This document shows positions 12,060 through 23,137 of a stretch of DNA of 64,000 nucleotides, in pieces; position 1 is the first letter of the stretch, and the number at the start of each line of letters is the position of its first letter. The stretch lies in NCBI GenBank assembly GCA_007922305.1, contig ML677386.1:11389830-11453829 (forward strand), in the 5' to 3' direction. The DNA comes from Dermatemys mawii (Eukaryota; Chordata; Testudines; Dermatemydidae). The notes under the pieces were generated by a model. That model was given only the letters and a program-made list of their open reading frames with translations, made no database searches and was not told the origin of the DNA. Both the position numbers and the translations under genes were made by a program.

Positions 12060-12583
12060 GGGGTGGGCAAACTTTTTGGCATGTGGGCCACATCTGGGTA
12101 TAGAAATTGTGTGGTGGGCCATGAATGCTTTAGAAATTAACAATTCAGAGATAGTCAAATAAATTTCATTTAATAAAGATACATTTTAGTGGAAATAAAC
12201 ATTAAACCTTACTTAAATATACCATCATAAAGTATTATGATAATTAAAACCAACTTGCTTCCTTTCCACGCCCTTTTGAGTAATGTGAACAATGCAGCTG
12301 GCACTCCCTGGCCAACTACTCTTTGTTTTATCCTCAAGAATGGAAAATTAACCCTACTAAAACAGCAGTCACCTAAGCCAACATGTAGCAGGCACTTGGG
12401 CTTGCGCGTTCCAGGCTCTGGTAGCGCATTTGGGTTGTGCAGCCTCAGTAACATACGTGCCCTCACACAGGTCCCACCTGAACACATGGGAGTGTCGGGC
12501 AAGCAGAGCGGGACAAGCCCCTGACCCCACTCTCTGGGGTCTGAGGGGTTGGATGCAGCCTGTAGGCCGTAGTTTGCCCACCC
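12060..12583. mobile_element. non-autonomous hAT element, about 524 bp
   Basis: The left end is GGGGTGGGCAAACTTTTTGG and the right end CCGTAGTTTGCCCACCC, an inverted pair. Flanks CTTAGATC (left) and CTGAGATG (right) agree at 6 of 8 positions and may be a decayed TSD. The family is that of 33417-34326 (GTGGGCCACATCTGGG near the left end of both). The 168-codon minus frame at 12209-12715 runs out of the element into flank and the next element, and is not a gene. Confidence 0.8.
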
Positions 12584-12723
12584 AGACTGAGATGAAAACA
12601 GATCTGTTAAGAAGGTGCCATTTTCATACCAAAATTTTTCCTGACCATAACTGCATGCCAGATGTACATAATCCTGGGATGACAAGGAAGAAAGAAACTG
12701 AAAGCAAGAACACAACCCCTAGT

Positions 12724-12893
12724 GCAGTAGTTCTCAACCCTCAGCCTGATTGCAACCCAATCAGCACACAGCTGCGGTCCATGTGACATCCTTAGGGCCA
12801 TATGGGTAGTATACATATTGCATGGATTCAGTCCACATAACACACACAGCACGGTATATGTGGCCCACACTGGTAAATAGGTTGAGAACCGTG
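12724..12893. mobile_element. non-autonomous hAT element, 170 bp
   Basis: The left end CAGTAGTTCTCAACCC and right end GGTTGAGAACCGTG form an inverted repeat. The 8-bp direct repeat CCCCTAGT flanks it (12716-12723 and 12894-12901). The interior contains GCGGTCCATGTGACATCC and TATGTGGCCCACACTGG. Non-coding. Confidence 0.88.
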
Positions 12894-12901
12894 CCCCTAG
12901 T

Positions 12902-14022
12902 CTGTGCTTAGAATAGTCGAGCAACAAATTGATGCACTTTGAACAAGTTCATCTGCTGTACCATGAGTAATGCATTACATTATGCAATTCACTAATGGCC
13001 CACTTTAAAGATTTCACAAAAAATCCAGGGCCTGCTACAGGCAGGGAATCAGCATTAATGGATTTAATGTGCAAGTGTCTACATGTTTGTGTTTGTCTTT
13101 TTTTTTAAAAAAAAGACATCTGGCTGCTTTCAGATGTTGGTAAAACCCTGATTATGGCTTTTGCTGCTGATGCCAAACAAAAATCCAGATCACCTATTGC
13201 TCTGCTAAATTTAGATCTCAACATACTTACCATAATTCTACCAACAGCAAAAAAACTCAGTCAGACTGGATTTCCAGAAAAAAAAGTCAAATCTAAATGA
13301 GGCATTTGTTCCTTATTATCCAAGCAAATCAGAAATGGGCAAACGTCATGCACAACAACTTAACTAACTGTAATGACTGAGGTTACTTATTAGCTTCAGA
13401 TGATTTACTGAGTTTCTGGGGTAATTTTGATGGCAGAAGTACAGTGCATGCTGGAGCATCATTCAGAATGAAAGTCAGAAATTCACAATTTAAGGGACCA
13501 GGTGTTTATTGAATGTCTCTCTTCCCCTTGCTACTACAGACATTCAGCATGTAATCTTACAATTAGCACATTTAAAAAAATACTTGCAGGTCACCTTTAA
13601 GTGGTAGTTTCAGAGATATGTAACTATCTTTATCTAAAAGACCATAAAAAGAAAAGTTAAGGGGGGAGAAGCAGGATAAGGATGATCAGTTGGCTTCACC
13701 TTGAATAAATATGCTGAGCCTTTGATATATACACAAATTAGTGGCATTTCAAAAAGTCTGTTTCATATGTATTCATAACAACAATAAGTAGAGAAAATTA
13801 TTTCCTTAAACCAGCTAGGAACAGGGTCACAAATAATCTGAAGGGTTGTTTACATGTTGAGTTACTGCACAGCAAGCCAGGGTCTGAATCTACAGAGTAC
13901 CAGTTTGCATCCAGTAAACTTGCTGTGTGGACACTGCTACAGAGCAGTGAAAGTCCTGGAGTAGGATGTTAAACCTAAAGATGTTGAATTTAGGTCCCGA
14001 AAGAGGCAGTTGGATGTACAAA
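12902..14022. other. unassigned sequence; no gene seen
   Basis: No gene or recognised repeat. A T-run followed by an A-run lies at about 13099-13114. The stretch from 13140 to 13480 lacks any recognised repeat. Confidence 0.45.
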
Positions 14023-14231
14023 TTCTTTTCTGGATCTCTTCCTGGGCGTCCAGGATTAATCCCAGTTCTGACACTGACTCTTGGCAATCAAGTTCCTGCA
14101 CCCAACATATCAGGTGTGTTACTGCAATATATGGACAAGCCCCAAATGTTGGATGCAGGAACATGATTGCCAGGAGTCAGTGTCAGAGCTGGGATTAGTC
14201 CCTGACTCTCAAGACTAGATCCAGAAAAGGA
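14023..14231. repeat. long imperfect inverted repeat, arms about 85 bp
   Basis: The left arm (14023-14109) carries TTTTCTGGATCTC, GGGATTAATCCCAG-like text, CTGACACTGACTC, TTGCCAA-like text and TTCCTGCA. The right arm (14147-14231) carries the reverse complement in order: TGCAGGAACATGATTGCCAG, GAGTCAGTGTCAGAGC, TGGGATTAGTCC and GATCCAGAAAAGG. The spacer is about 37 bp. Mismatches between arms show it is not recent. A foldback MITE is the likeliest origin. Open frames on both strands here (13890-14198) are palindrome shadows. Confidence 0.85.
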
Positions 14232-14344
14232 CTCAGGTGTCTCACTTCCATTTTAGGCACCTAGGTGCAACATTTAGGTGTCCCTGGGATCCTCAAAGCC
14301 CATGCTCAGTTCCTGCCTAACTCTGTAGGTACCTGACATTCAGT

Positions 14345-14530
14345 GCTTAATTTGAAAAGAAAGGTGCCAGGGCTTAAGCAATAGCAATGGCCTCCTCTGC
14401 AGTGTGACCTCACATGCGCTCTATGTGTAAGGTCATGCCTTGCATGCTATTGACAGAAGAGGTGCCAGGGCAGAACCTTGGCAAGACCTGGCACAAAATA
14501 AATTCTGCTGCAGTCCGTTGGTGCCTAAAT
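14345..14530. repeat. dispersed repeat shared with 46650-46830
   Basis: GTGTGACCTCACATGCGC, TGTAAGGTCATGCCTTGC and GGTGCCAGGGCAGAACC correspond to TGTAATCTCACACAATG, GCAAGGTCATGCTCC and the following text at 46688-46760. Two copies 32 kb apart support a repeat family; its class is unknown to me. Confidence 0.45.
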
Positions 14531-14724
14531 ATCTGCCATTAAAATTCCCTAGGTGTCTAAGTTTCTACCAGTGAGCATACACACAGCCACCTATCTCACC
14601 CCTAAGCCCCAGTGCAATCCTCAGGCAAGGTGTCCCTCTCCTACCTATCCTGCCTCTGGGACCTGCTTCAGCATGCTTGTTCAGAGCATGCCTAATCCCA
14701 TAAAAATGGCCAGATAGTGTACAA

Positions 14725-15030
14725 CCTTTTGCCTGCTAGTTAGAACGCTCATCTGCAATGTGGGAGACCTAGATTCACTTCCCTGCCTCTGCCTGAGGTG
14801 GAAAAAGAATTTGAACTTGCGTCTCCCACCTCCCTGAGAAGTACCCTAATGACTAGACTATGGGGTATTCTGGGGCAGGTCTCAATCTCTCCTGCTGAAG
14901 CTGTTCCACTGTGTATAATTAAATAGTCATTGAGCCAGAGAGAGAACGACTCTATAGTCTAGTTGTTAGGGCACTCACCTGAGAGGAAGAAAACCCAAGT
15001 GCTTGTCCTCCTGGTCCAATGACTATTTCA
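14725..15030. repeat. tRNA-like SINE halves in inverted arrangement
   Basis: The left half has TAGTTAGAACGCTCATCTG (A-box-like) and GGGAGACCTAGATTCACTTC (B-box-like, canonical GGTTCGANTCC). A reverse-strand partner follows (GAACTTGCGTCTCCCACC, CTAATGACTAGACTATGGGG), then a further forward half (TAGTCTAGTTGTTAGGGCAC, GAAAACCCAAGTGCTTGTCC). This is a tRNA-derived interspersed repeat, not a tRNA gene: no acceptor pairing or intact anticodon arm can be drawn. Confidence 0.55.
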
Positions 15031-15043
15031 TTATTTATGTGCA

Positions 15044-15240
15044 GCATTGCCAACTCTCATGTTTTTATCATGAGCCTCCCAATATTTGGTGTCTTTTTAA
15101 AGAGCCCAGTTCCTGGAGTCATGCAGATACCCACAAATGTCAGCATTCATTCAAAAACATTTGTTTCTATCCCTCAAAATTGGGAGATTAGGCTCTTTCT
15201 GATGAATCAGGAGTCATGGAAGTCAAAGGTAGAAAAGATC
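15044..15240 (+). repeat. interspersed repeat of the 'TTGCCAA-TCATGA' family
   Basis: GCATTGCCAACTCTCATG, TTTATCATGAGCCTCCC, AATATTTGGTGTCTTTTTAA and CCTGGAGTCATGCAGATA match in order the motifs in the copies near 4100 and 34945. It starts right after the tRNA-like SINE. Class unknown. Confidence 0.45.
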
Positions 15241-15439
15241 TGTTAGAACATTGAGTACATAGCTTGTACTGTCAACAATTCTGTTTAGCTTTGGTAAAGA
15301 GTGAGTAAGTAGAACATTGAGAACATTCCCTACTGTTGCATGATTTAGTTCCCTGACAAAAAAAGCTTCAGTGATTTGCTGATTCAAGGCCACAGGAGGT
15401 TTCACTGTATACTTCAATTCTTTGCTTTAGTCAGATTTA

Positions 15440-15570
15440 TAAAGAGGGATTTTCAAAAGCACTCAGCACGGGCCTAATACTGCTCCGACTAAAATCCATT
15501 ATAAAGCTTGCATTGACTTCAGTGGAACAAAGTTAGTCCAAATGATGACAGAATTTGAAAATCCCACCCA
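15440..15570. repeat. palindromic dispersed motif
   Basis: GCATTGACTTCAGTGGAAC with surrounding text GGGATTTTCAAAAGCACTC and AATTTGAAAATCCCACCC, which are near inverted. One of the recurring palindromes in the window. Confidence 0.45.
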
Positions 15571-16057
15571 TAATAAATATGTACCCAAGAGAGTGCCTAG
15601 CCTGGGCTCTTGTGACTTTACCAAATGTTACATATACAAAGAAAAAGAGTCTGTAGCTGCTTTTCAACCCCTAATCTCCCCTCACCCTAAATAATCAACC
15701 ATAATAAAATCAAGTCCAAACAGTATTTCTTCCTTTGTTACAAATTATCAGCATTATATTGCTCCTGCCTCCCCAAAAGCATGGGTAATTAGATGGAGCT
15801 TGCAGCATTTCCTGGAGGTCAGACTTCTGGGTAATTTTGGACTGAGTATGTTCCGAAGCTGAGGTCCTTTGATAGACAACACACTACCATTCCTTCTCTC
15901 TTATACTGATAGTGTTCATACTTGAGTGCCTGTGTTGAATGCAGTTGTGGCAATATTGCATAAGGAGAAAGGTGATCTTTTAGGTAGGATTTCATAGGTC
16001 AATATCAACACCTGCAACTCCAACCAAAACAATAGTCAGCCAGTGTATATCATGGAG
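15571..16057. other. unassigned sequence
   Basis: No gene or repeat recognised. It ends with CATGGAG (16051-16057), the left target-site duplication of the next hAT element. Confidence 0.45.
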
Positions 16058-16366
16058 CAGGGGTAGGCAACCTTGGCCCAGGTGCCAAAGGCAGCACACG
16101 AACTGATTTTCAATGGCGTTTACACTGCCCAGGTCCTTGCCACTGGTCTGGGGGGCTCTGCATTTTAATTTAATTTTAAAGAAGCTTCTTAAACATTTTA
16201 AAAACCTTATTTACTTTACATACAACAATAGTTTAGTTATATATTATAGACTTATAGAAAGAGACGTTCTAAAAACATTAAAATGTATTACTGGCACGCG
16301 GAACCTTACATTAGAGTGAGTAAATGAAGACTCGGTACGCCACTTCGGAAAGGTTGCCGACCCCTG
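16058..16366 (-). mobile_element. non-autonomous hAT element, 309 bp
   Basis: Ends are CAGGGGTAGGCAACC and GGTTGCCGACCCCTG, inverted. The flanking direct repeat is CATGGAG(C) at 16051-16058 and 16367-16374. The AT-rich interior (AAGCTTCTTAAACATTTT, TACATACAACAATAGTTTAG, GAAGACTCGGTACGCC) is a very common reptile hAT MITE type, here mostly in reverse orientation to the form I know. Confidence 0.9.
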
Positions 16367-16767
16367 CATGGAGCATGGATGTCACAAGAACTTCTGCTGA
16401 GAAACACCATGTAAAAACAGGTTGCTGCACTAGCTTTAGTTTTTTAGATAATGTAAGATGTAGCCGCACATAGAACATGTTACAGAAATCTACTCTTGAT
16501 CAGCAAGGTCATGGATCACAATAAGATCCACATCCAAAACAAAACCTGTCTCAATCTCTACGTCAGAGGAAGGTAGGAAAAAGTCTTTGATGCTGCTGGT
16601 ACATGATCATTAAACAGCAGAGGGACCCAACATTACAGAGCACATCACCAACATCACAACATCACAGTGCATCAGACAGCTGAACTATATTCTTATTCCA
16701 ATAATCCATAACTAATGAGGAGATTGCTTAACTAATGTGTTTGTTGTATTACAAACATACTTTAGGA

Positions 16768-17019
16768 AAGGTTTCTCAAACTGGGGGTCAGGCCCTCTCG
16801 GGGGTTGTGAGGTTATTCCATGGGGAAGGGAAGGGCATGAGCTGTTAACCTCCTCCTCAAGCCCTGCTTACCTGTGGCATTTATAATGGTATTAAATAGA
16901 TTATATTTTTATATATGTTATATTATATTATAAAAGTGTGTTTAATTTATTAGAGGGAGTCACACCCAGAGGCTTGCTGTGTAAAAGGGGTCGCCAGTAA
17001 AAAAGTTTGAGACCCACTG
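16768..17019. mobile_element. non-autonomous hAT element, about 252 bp
   Basis: The left end reads GGTTTCTCAAACTGGGGGTC and the right end AAAGTTTGAGACCCACTG; canonical CAGTGGTTCTCAAACT ends. Flanks CTTTAGGA and CTCTAGAA agree at 6 of 8, a decayed TSD. The interior includes GGGGTTGTGAGG, an AT-rich TATATTATATTATAAAA run and GAGGGAGTCACACCC. Confidence 0.85.
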
Positions 17020-17179
17020 CTCTAGAACTGCCTAACTAACCACCTACCCAAATTCAGTGGTAACTTACATAATCAGAACAGCATCCTTTTATTGCACTGG
17101 GAATGTAAAGGAAAGGCAGAGATTTTCTAGCCTTAAACAAGCATAATTCAGAGTCCTAAAATCAAGACAGTTAAGGTTT

Positions 17180-17625
17180 TCAGTGGTGTTTCCCACAAAT
17201 GTAGCATGTTAAAGAGTTTGGAATTTCCACGATATTCAAAGATTTGTTAAATATTGACCTAAATTGCTCAGAGAATTCCTCAGCCAGTTCTTTTAAAAGT
17301 TTTGGATACAAGCTATCCAGACCTGCAGATTTAAAAATGTTTAATTTTAGTAGTTGCTGTTTAATATACTCCCTACTTACTGTTGGAATAGTAAGTGTGT
17401 AATTTTCATTGTAAAATGTGAATAAATCATCCAGCTTATTTCCAAATACAGAACAGAAATATTTATTGAACATTTCTGCATTTCTGGTAATTTTGCCATC
17501 CCTCTCTACTAACGGACCTATAGTCTTATACCATTGGTAGGATATCATTTGTTCTTTACATATTTTTTAAAAAATCCTTCTTGCTGTCTTTAACCCTCCA
17601 TTGTTACATAGGTTACAAAGTTGCA
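17180..17625 (-). pseudogene. CR1-type LINE ORF2 relic, segment before the RT domain
   Basis: On the minus strand an open frame from 17548 down to 17180 (122 codons) reads IGPLVERDGKITRNAEMFN, then NKYFCSVF, and LKELAEEFSEQFRSIFNKSL. This is the linker between endonuclease and reverse transcriptase in CR1-clade LINEs, where 'FN..F.SVF' and 'P..LKELA' blocks precede the RT palm. The usual 'GPDG(I/L)' block is present as AGLDSLYPKLL. Upstream to about 17625 similarity continues with stops and shifts. The 3' half of the LINE is missing, so this is a dead fragment. Exact clade (CR1 versus a close relative) is uncertain. Confidence 0.7.
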
Positions 17626-19223
17626 TATCTTTGCTAAGATTGTAAAACCTTCCTGTTTTTTTTGCAAAACAAAAAACAACAGGTTAACAGGCATTTGCTG
17701 CTTAATGGCTGAAGAAAAGCTTTTGTAGTTTAGAAAGAAATTATTTCTTTAAAATGAAAATATTGTAGTTATAGTATTAATTCAAAAAGTGGGATGGAAA
17801 ATTCCTCATACTATTTCAGAGAGGGAACAAGCTGTTATTTTGTTTTAAAACAGACTTGCTGTCTATGTGCAATAACTTTTCTCCATCAGAAATGTGTTAG
17901 ATAGCATGTGTAATGGAAGATGCATTGACTCATTATGCTGTACCTTAGGGCATGGACTGAATTCTTACTGTCTGTCAGGTCAATAATGCATGAACTAAAA
18001 TAGACTCATATAACTCCTGGCTCCTTCAAATCCACCACAGACTTCAGAGCCATTAAAGACCTCACTGACCTAGTCAACTAACCTATCTCTCTCTAAAGAA
18101 CAAAATCTGTAAGAATTGTATAAAAGGAAAGATGCAGAGATGTAAACTGATCACCAGTACGCAGGGATTAACTCCCTGCTTAAATCTCCCAGCAGGTATG
18201 GTGTGGAATAAAAAAAGCAGGACTGAAGCTGAGAGGAAAGCTAGGGAATTCTAAAAAAGCCACTGGCCAGAGAAAGATTGATTAAACAATACTAAAAATA
18301 CTATAATGGCAAGATGAATCTTCAGTGGGCTACTTCAGCCAGATTTAAGTATGCTTTGTATCAGATGTGCATAAACACATTTAATGGGCTGCAGAGACTG
18401 AGGGCTTCTGGGATTCACAAGCCATAATTTTCCAATAATCCATTTATGCTTGTAAAATCTTCTGGTCTCCTTTCTCAAAAGGGATTCCTGCTACAGGCAG
18501 GATTCACTCCCTCTGAAATCAGAAAAAAGAATCATACTTATTCCAGTGGAAATTGGATCAGACGTGGAGTGCTCCTCATTGCATACTGGCCTAAAACTCA
18601 AGTGATTGTGGGGCTCCCACCATCTTTGACTTGTTTGTGTAGGTTTTTTTTTAAAGGTGTCTTTTTAAATGGAATTCAAGCAGGCTGCCACCCTCAGCTA
18701 GCCTCCCCCAGAGGCGCTTGAAATTATCTCCACTCAACTCTATCCTGGACTGATATCAAAGCCTCACAAATGAACAAAACTTGAAATAAATATTCACTAA
18801 TTCAGATATCCCTTTCTCCCCAAGTGTTCTTGTTGAGATGGAGTCTTTGCAATGTTCTACCATAGTCTGGAGACAGAGTCCACCTTACCCCTGGGGAAGC
18901 CTAACAGTCCTCTTCCTACCAGTGTCTCCTGTTATAAGGGAAGAGAATGGACACATGCTGCTCTCCTTCTCAGGTCTTGTCCTGACTGGCTGAAAGAGGG
19001 AGAGCCCAGCTCTGCTCTACACTATAAGGTTCTAGTTTGGGACCCTAAAATTGCCTGCATGGATTGTGTCAGGACCACTTTTTCCTCTCACTCCTTAAGT
19101 CTCTGTTGCTGCAGAACTTCTGGAAGGGGATAGTCTTCCCTCCACTCCTTCCCTCCCCAAGACTTACCCCTCTGTCTTTAAAGGACCAGAATATCTCACT
19201 ACAGGAAGATTGGGTGTCTAACA
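17626..19223. other. unassigned 1.6 kb; no gene seen
   Basis: No recognised repeat or domain. Plus-strand frames at 18446-18721 and 18852-19133 are about 90 codons each, lack domain signatures and are not supported. Confidence 0.4.
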
Positions 19224-19715
19224 TCACAGAATCATAGAATATCAGGGTTGGAAGGGACTCAGGTCATCTAGTCTAACCCCCTGCTCAAAGCAGGACCAAT
19301 CTCCAACTAAGTCATCCCAGCCAGGGCTTTGTCAAGCCTGACCTTAAAAACCTCTAATGAAGGAGATTCCACCATCTCCCTAGGTAATCCATTCCAGTGT
19401 TTCACCACCCTCCTAGTGAAAACGTTTTCCCTAATATCCAACCTAGACCTCCCCCACTGCAACTTGAGACTCCTTATTCTGTCATCTGGTACCACTGAGA
19501 ACAGTCTAGATCCATCCTCTTTGGAACCCCCTTTTGGGTAGTTGAAAGCAGCTATCAAATCCCTCCTCATTCTTCTCTTCTGCAGACTAAATAATCCCAG
19601 TTCCCTCAGTCTCTCCTCTTAAGTCATGTGCTCCAGCCCCTTAATCATTTTTGTTGCCCTCTGCTGGACTCTTTCCAATTTTTCCACATACTTCTTATAG
19701 TGTGGGGCCCAAAAC
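19224..19715 (-). mobile_element. CR1 LINE, 5'-truncated 3' end
   Basis: The minus strand ends in the hallmark CR1 tail: GGTTAGACTAGATGACCTGA then CCAACCCTGATATTCTATGA and the short terminal repeat TTCTATGATTCTGTGATG. Upstream, minus-strand codons 19570-19307 give the conserved C terminus of ORF2 ([43 protein letters not shown]). Further upstream AACAAAAATGATTAAGG is present, and similarity stops near 19715, a typical 5' truncation. CR1 elements transpose by target-primed reverse transcription; this copy cannot. Confidence 0.93.
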
Positions 19716-20249
19716 TTGAAATGAATGCAAGGAGTTCTAAATCAGCAAGACATAAGCAAGGTTCCCCTCACAAACAAAACAAAAAAACAAACCACTACCA
19801 GAAAAAGCAGTGTCCCAAAATAAAAAACACTCAGAAGGTCATCTTGCATGGAGACTGCACCTCAATCACCATTGTTTTCTATTTGTGGGCATACTTTAAA
19901 AAATAAAACAGTTCTGAAAACTAAAAGCTGACAAACATCTCCAGCTAAATTTACTTCCATTCTGTATATAAACATCCCTAGCCAATGTATCGATTGTTTA
20001 CAGAATATTTAATACAACAGTTAGACAGATGGGGGTATACTGGAATTGTTTGCTGCATGTTATGCCAGCCGGTATTAGACATAATGAACATCAGATATTG
20101 TAATCCAGTAGCAAAGAGCTGTTTTAAAAATACTGCTGCTAATATGCTCTCCTAATCTCAGTTGTGTATTCTTTTTCACGGCACCTCCATACTTGCAACA
20201 GTCTCTCTCTTTCTGTGCACTAAACTTCTTCAAATTCTCATTAAGGAGG
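19716..20249. other. unassigned sequence
   Basis: No gene or recognised repeat beyond the CR1 truncation point. An A-rich stretch lies at about 19770-19830. Confidence 0.45.
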
Positions 20250-20470
20250 GGCAGTGATTCCGTGGACAGGATTTCTGGACCTGGTATTAAGAGATCAGGG
20301 TTTTGTTCCCATCTCTGCCTATAATTTGCAATATTACCTTAGGCAGAGTCACTTCATCCTGCTGTGCTTCAATTTCTCATCTGTAAAATGTGGATAATAA
20401 AACTCAGACTCCTTTCAAAAGCATGTTGAGAACAATGGCTGAATAATGCTATATAAGAGCTAAATGCTAT
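20250..20470 (+). repeat. MIR-type SINE
   Basis: The tRNA-like head has GCAGTGATTCCGTGGACAGG and AGGGTTTTGTTCCCATC in B-box position. The core carries CTCTGCCTATAATTTGC, ACCTTAGGCAGAGTCACTTC and TTCTCATCTGTAAAATGTGG, followed by ATAATAAAACTC and a tail TGCTATATAAGAGCTAAATG. The order of blocks is that of MIR. Old and inactive. Confidence 0.75.
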
Positions 20471-20794
20471 TATTATTAAAAACACAACTTTTTCACTTAG
20501 TTCTCAAGGCTGAGTCTCCTCGGTCTGTACACAAACTCTTCTCCCAGATTTACCACCATTTGAATGATATTTATCTGAGTAAGGCAAATGTCTTCTATTT
20601 TTTTAATCTAAGGCCAGATCCTCTAACGGTATTTAGGTGCCTGACACACATTGATTTCAATACATTTGAGGATATGAGCCTGGTTCTTCTTAACATAGAG
20701 TATGATTACCTGCAGGGACTGAATGTTACAAAGAACTGGAAATGGATAATATATCCCATAACAGTAGCGTTTAAGAGTTCTTATTGTCCAAAAA

Positions 20795-21016
20795 CTGCTT
20801 GGTGACTAACAAAATTGGACATAAGTACATTGTTTTGGTGTGTATTTGGTTATCATGGTAATAGAACTTTGTTGTTGCTATGGCAACTGAGTTAGACTAT
20901 TAGGGGATAGCCCAGCAAGTTTTGGCTGGTTTGGTTAGTTGGGTGTGTGGCAATAAATGGCTGTTCTCAAGGCTCACAGTTGTCTTCCTAAACCTGCTGC
21001 CCCTAAGGATACAACA
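20795..21016 (+). mobile_element. possible LTR 3' part
   Basis: GTGGCAATAAATGGCTG gives a polyadenylation signal, followed about 60 bases later by CCCTAAGGATACAACA, an LTR-like CA end. Start and target-site duplication could not be set. Weak call. Confidence 0.25.
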
Positions 21017-21409
21017 AGTTTCAGTTCAGTTTGCAATGCACAGGTGTGCACATCACAGCTAGTGCTGCCGCTGCTGGCAGTCTTAGCTTCACAGACGCTA
21101 AGGACTGAAGGGTCTGTGCAGTTTTAACTACTTTCTCCCCTAGAGATAGTCTTTCTAGGTTAGGGTTAAGCACAACAGGGCAGTGTGGGGAGCTTGGACT
21201 GTCACTATCTGTGCTGAACCTACTTTGTGGATAAACAGAAGACTTCATTGTGCAGGGCTGTTCTTCTGGCCCCTTGCACCAGTGCAAAATTCATTTGGCT
21301 TTAAATTGAAAAGAAAATGAGAACCGACCACGTGCCAATAACTAAAATTGCAATTCAGACAAATACATATATATAAACAAAGGAATAGGAATTGTCCACA
21401 TGCTCTAAG

Positions 21410-21600
21410 GCACAAAAAGGATATACAACAATAAAGGGAGAGGCAGTATCTGCAGGAAAGCAGATAGAACTGCTGCCTCACTGTAAGTCCATATTTGATT
21501 CTGTCTGCAGGAAAGCAGATAGAAAGCTGCCTCATTGTGAGTCCACATTTGATTCTGTTTTCTTGCTCCCAGGCTAGACGGGGGCCTGGAGTGCTGTAGA
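21410..21600 (+). mobile_element. ERV-like R/U5 fragment with internal tandem duplication
   Basis: ACAACAATAAAGGGAGAGG supplies an AATAAA signal. Next, a unit of 55 bp (21449-21503, starting TCTGCAGGAAAGCAGATAG) is repeated in tandem at 21504-21557 with a few differences. The first 59 bp (21410-21468) recur at 23138-23196 with about 3 mismatches. Such a shared AATAAA-containing block suggests LTR R/U5 sequence, but no full LTR or viral coding region is recognisable. Confidence 0.45.
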
Positions 21601-22239
21601 GGCAATATATTGCATAGCTCTCAAACATGCCCTATGGCACAGCTAGAAGCAGCACTGATTAGCTCTGAGCTGAATCCCTTTTCATCTTCCTCTGCAAATA
21701 AAGGTCACCACAGATCTTTGAAAAATGCAGGAGGGAAGAGGATGTCTTCTATAGCCAACCGGGAGGCAAATAATTCTCAAAAGACAAACATTATTTTTAA
21801 AGTTAGAAAATGTAACATGAACACGATACTTAAAGTAATACTCAATAAGATCTTTTTTAAAAACAAAAAAACCCTGTCATTTGTGCACAAATGTGTTTTC
21901 TTCCGAAAAAGAAATGTTTTAACCTTGTAAAGTGCACACTTTTCCTATTCATTACAGCTTTATGGCCCCCGCTATGGAAAAGCACATTTTCATAATACCT
22001 GTAAGTAGGAGGACACAGAATACTTAATGCTCTAGCAATATGATAGATAGGGTAATTTTCAGTGAATGAAGCAATGACTAAAACACTAGTGCTGCAACCC
22101 TTGAAATGGAGCAATCTGTCCTGGAGACTGCTATATTAAACTGCTGGAATGGAATGAAAAACGTTATGCAGCCATATCATCTTGAAAGATATTTTATCAG
22201 GGACTGGAATTTTCTGGAGTTTGGTAACCGATTATAGAG

Positions 22240-22446
22240 CAGGACTGCACAACTCGGAAAACAGTGACGGCCATATTACTGCAAAAAACACAGCTGTGGG
22301 CCGAAAAGCCCTGCCCTCATCCCACCCCATCCGCTTCCCCCCACCCCACCGCTTGGCTTGCCCCACCTCTACTCACCCCCCACGGGCCGCACAATGGGCC
22401 CATGCGGGCCGCATGTGGCCCCCAGGCCGCACGTTGTGCAGGCCTG
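22240..22446. mobile_element. non-autonomous hAT-like element, 207 bp
   Basis: The left end CAGGACTGCACAACTCGG and right end CGTTGTGCAGGCCTG are inverted. Flanks TTATAGAG (22232-22239) and GTATAGAG (22447-22454) agree at 7 of 8. The interior is C-rich on the plus strand and ends in GGGCCGCATGTGGCCCCC. Non-coding; frames at 22182-22523 are shadows. Confidence 0.85.
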
Positions 22447-22467
22447 GTATAGAGCTTTCTGCCTCCG

Positions 22468-22729
22468 AGGGCATGTCTACACTTACATTTTATAGCGCTC
22501 CAACGTGCTGGCTCAGGGGGTGAAAAATCATCCCCCTGAGCGCAGCAAGTCTGAGAACTTTAAAGCAGCTGCAAGCACTGGGAGCCACAGTGCTCAGAGC
22601 TAATCCCCTTGTGGATGTTACCAGTGCTGGATTACCAGTGCTCACATGCAACCACACTCGCACTTCAAAGTGCTGCCGTGGGAGCATTCCTGTGACAGCG
22701 CTTTGAAGTTTCAAGTGTAGTCATGCCCT
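22468..22729. mobile_element. MITE with AGGGCATGTCTACACTT ends, 262 bp
   Basis: The left end AGGGCATGTCTACACTT is mirrored by AAGTGTAGTCATGCCCT at the right. The interior is also partly inverted (TTTATAGCGCTCC near the left; AGCGCTTTGAAG near the right). No coding capacity. The target-site duplication cannot be set with confidence. Confidence 0.8.
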
Positions 22730-22767
22730 TAGTTGCTAGTTTAAATGCAACCCAGGTCAGCAGAAAC

Positions 22768-22875
22768 AAAGGACCAAATTCTGCTATGATTTGCACACGT
22801 GCAAATCTGAACTCGCTTACTTTACCTCATTAGGTTGATTAAGACCTGTGGAGTTGAGAGCAGAATTTGTGGCCA
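22768..22875. repeat. palindromic dispersed repeat
   Basis: CCAAATTCTGCTATGATTTG at the left and GAGAGCAGAATTTGTGG at the right are near inverted; the centre has TTTGCACACGTGCAAA, a perfect 16-bp palindrome at about 22790-22805. Related palindromes lie at 11812 and 41700. Confidence 0.55.
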
Positions 22876-23137
22876 AATTTGTTATCAGCAGGCTGTTTGG
22901 TTAGTGTATATGGAATCGGTATGTTCAGCTGAGTAGATATCAATAGCGGAAAGACCACTGAAACAAATGGTGGCCACAGGAACTAGGCAATGGATTTAGA
23001 TCACCCATTCAGAGGAATGTAACAGAAAATGAAGAGAGTCAATTGCCTTGAAACCTCTCTTCAGTCCTCTAGTGGGGTGCATAACCTGGTTTGACCAGGT
23101 TCAGAAGATCCAAGGCAGAAAAAGGAACTTCGAAAGG

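Noticed and set aside
12209..12715. 168-codon minus-strand frame
   Set aside because: Most of it is inside the hAT element at 12060-12583 and it runs into flanking sequence and the next element's TSD.
14725..14820. tRNA gene
   Set aside because: Only A- and B-box-like words remain. No acceptor stem or anticodon loop can be paired, and related inverted halves follow directly.
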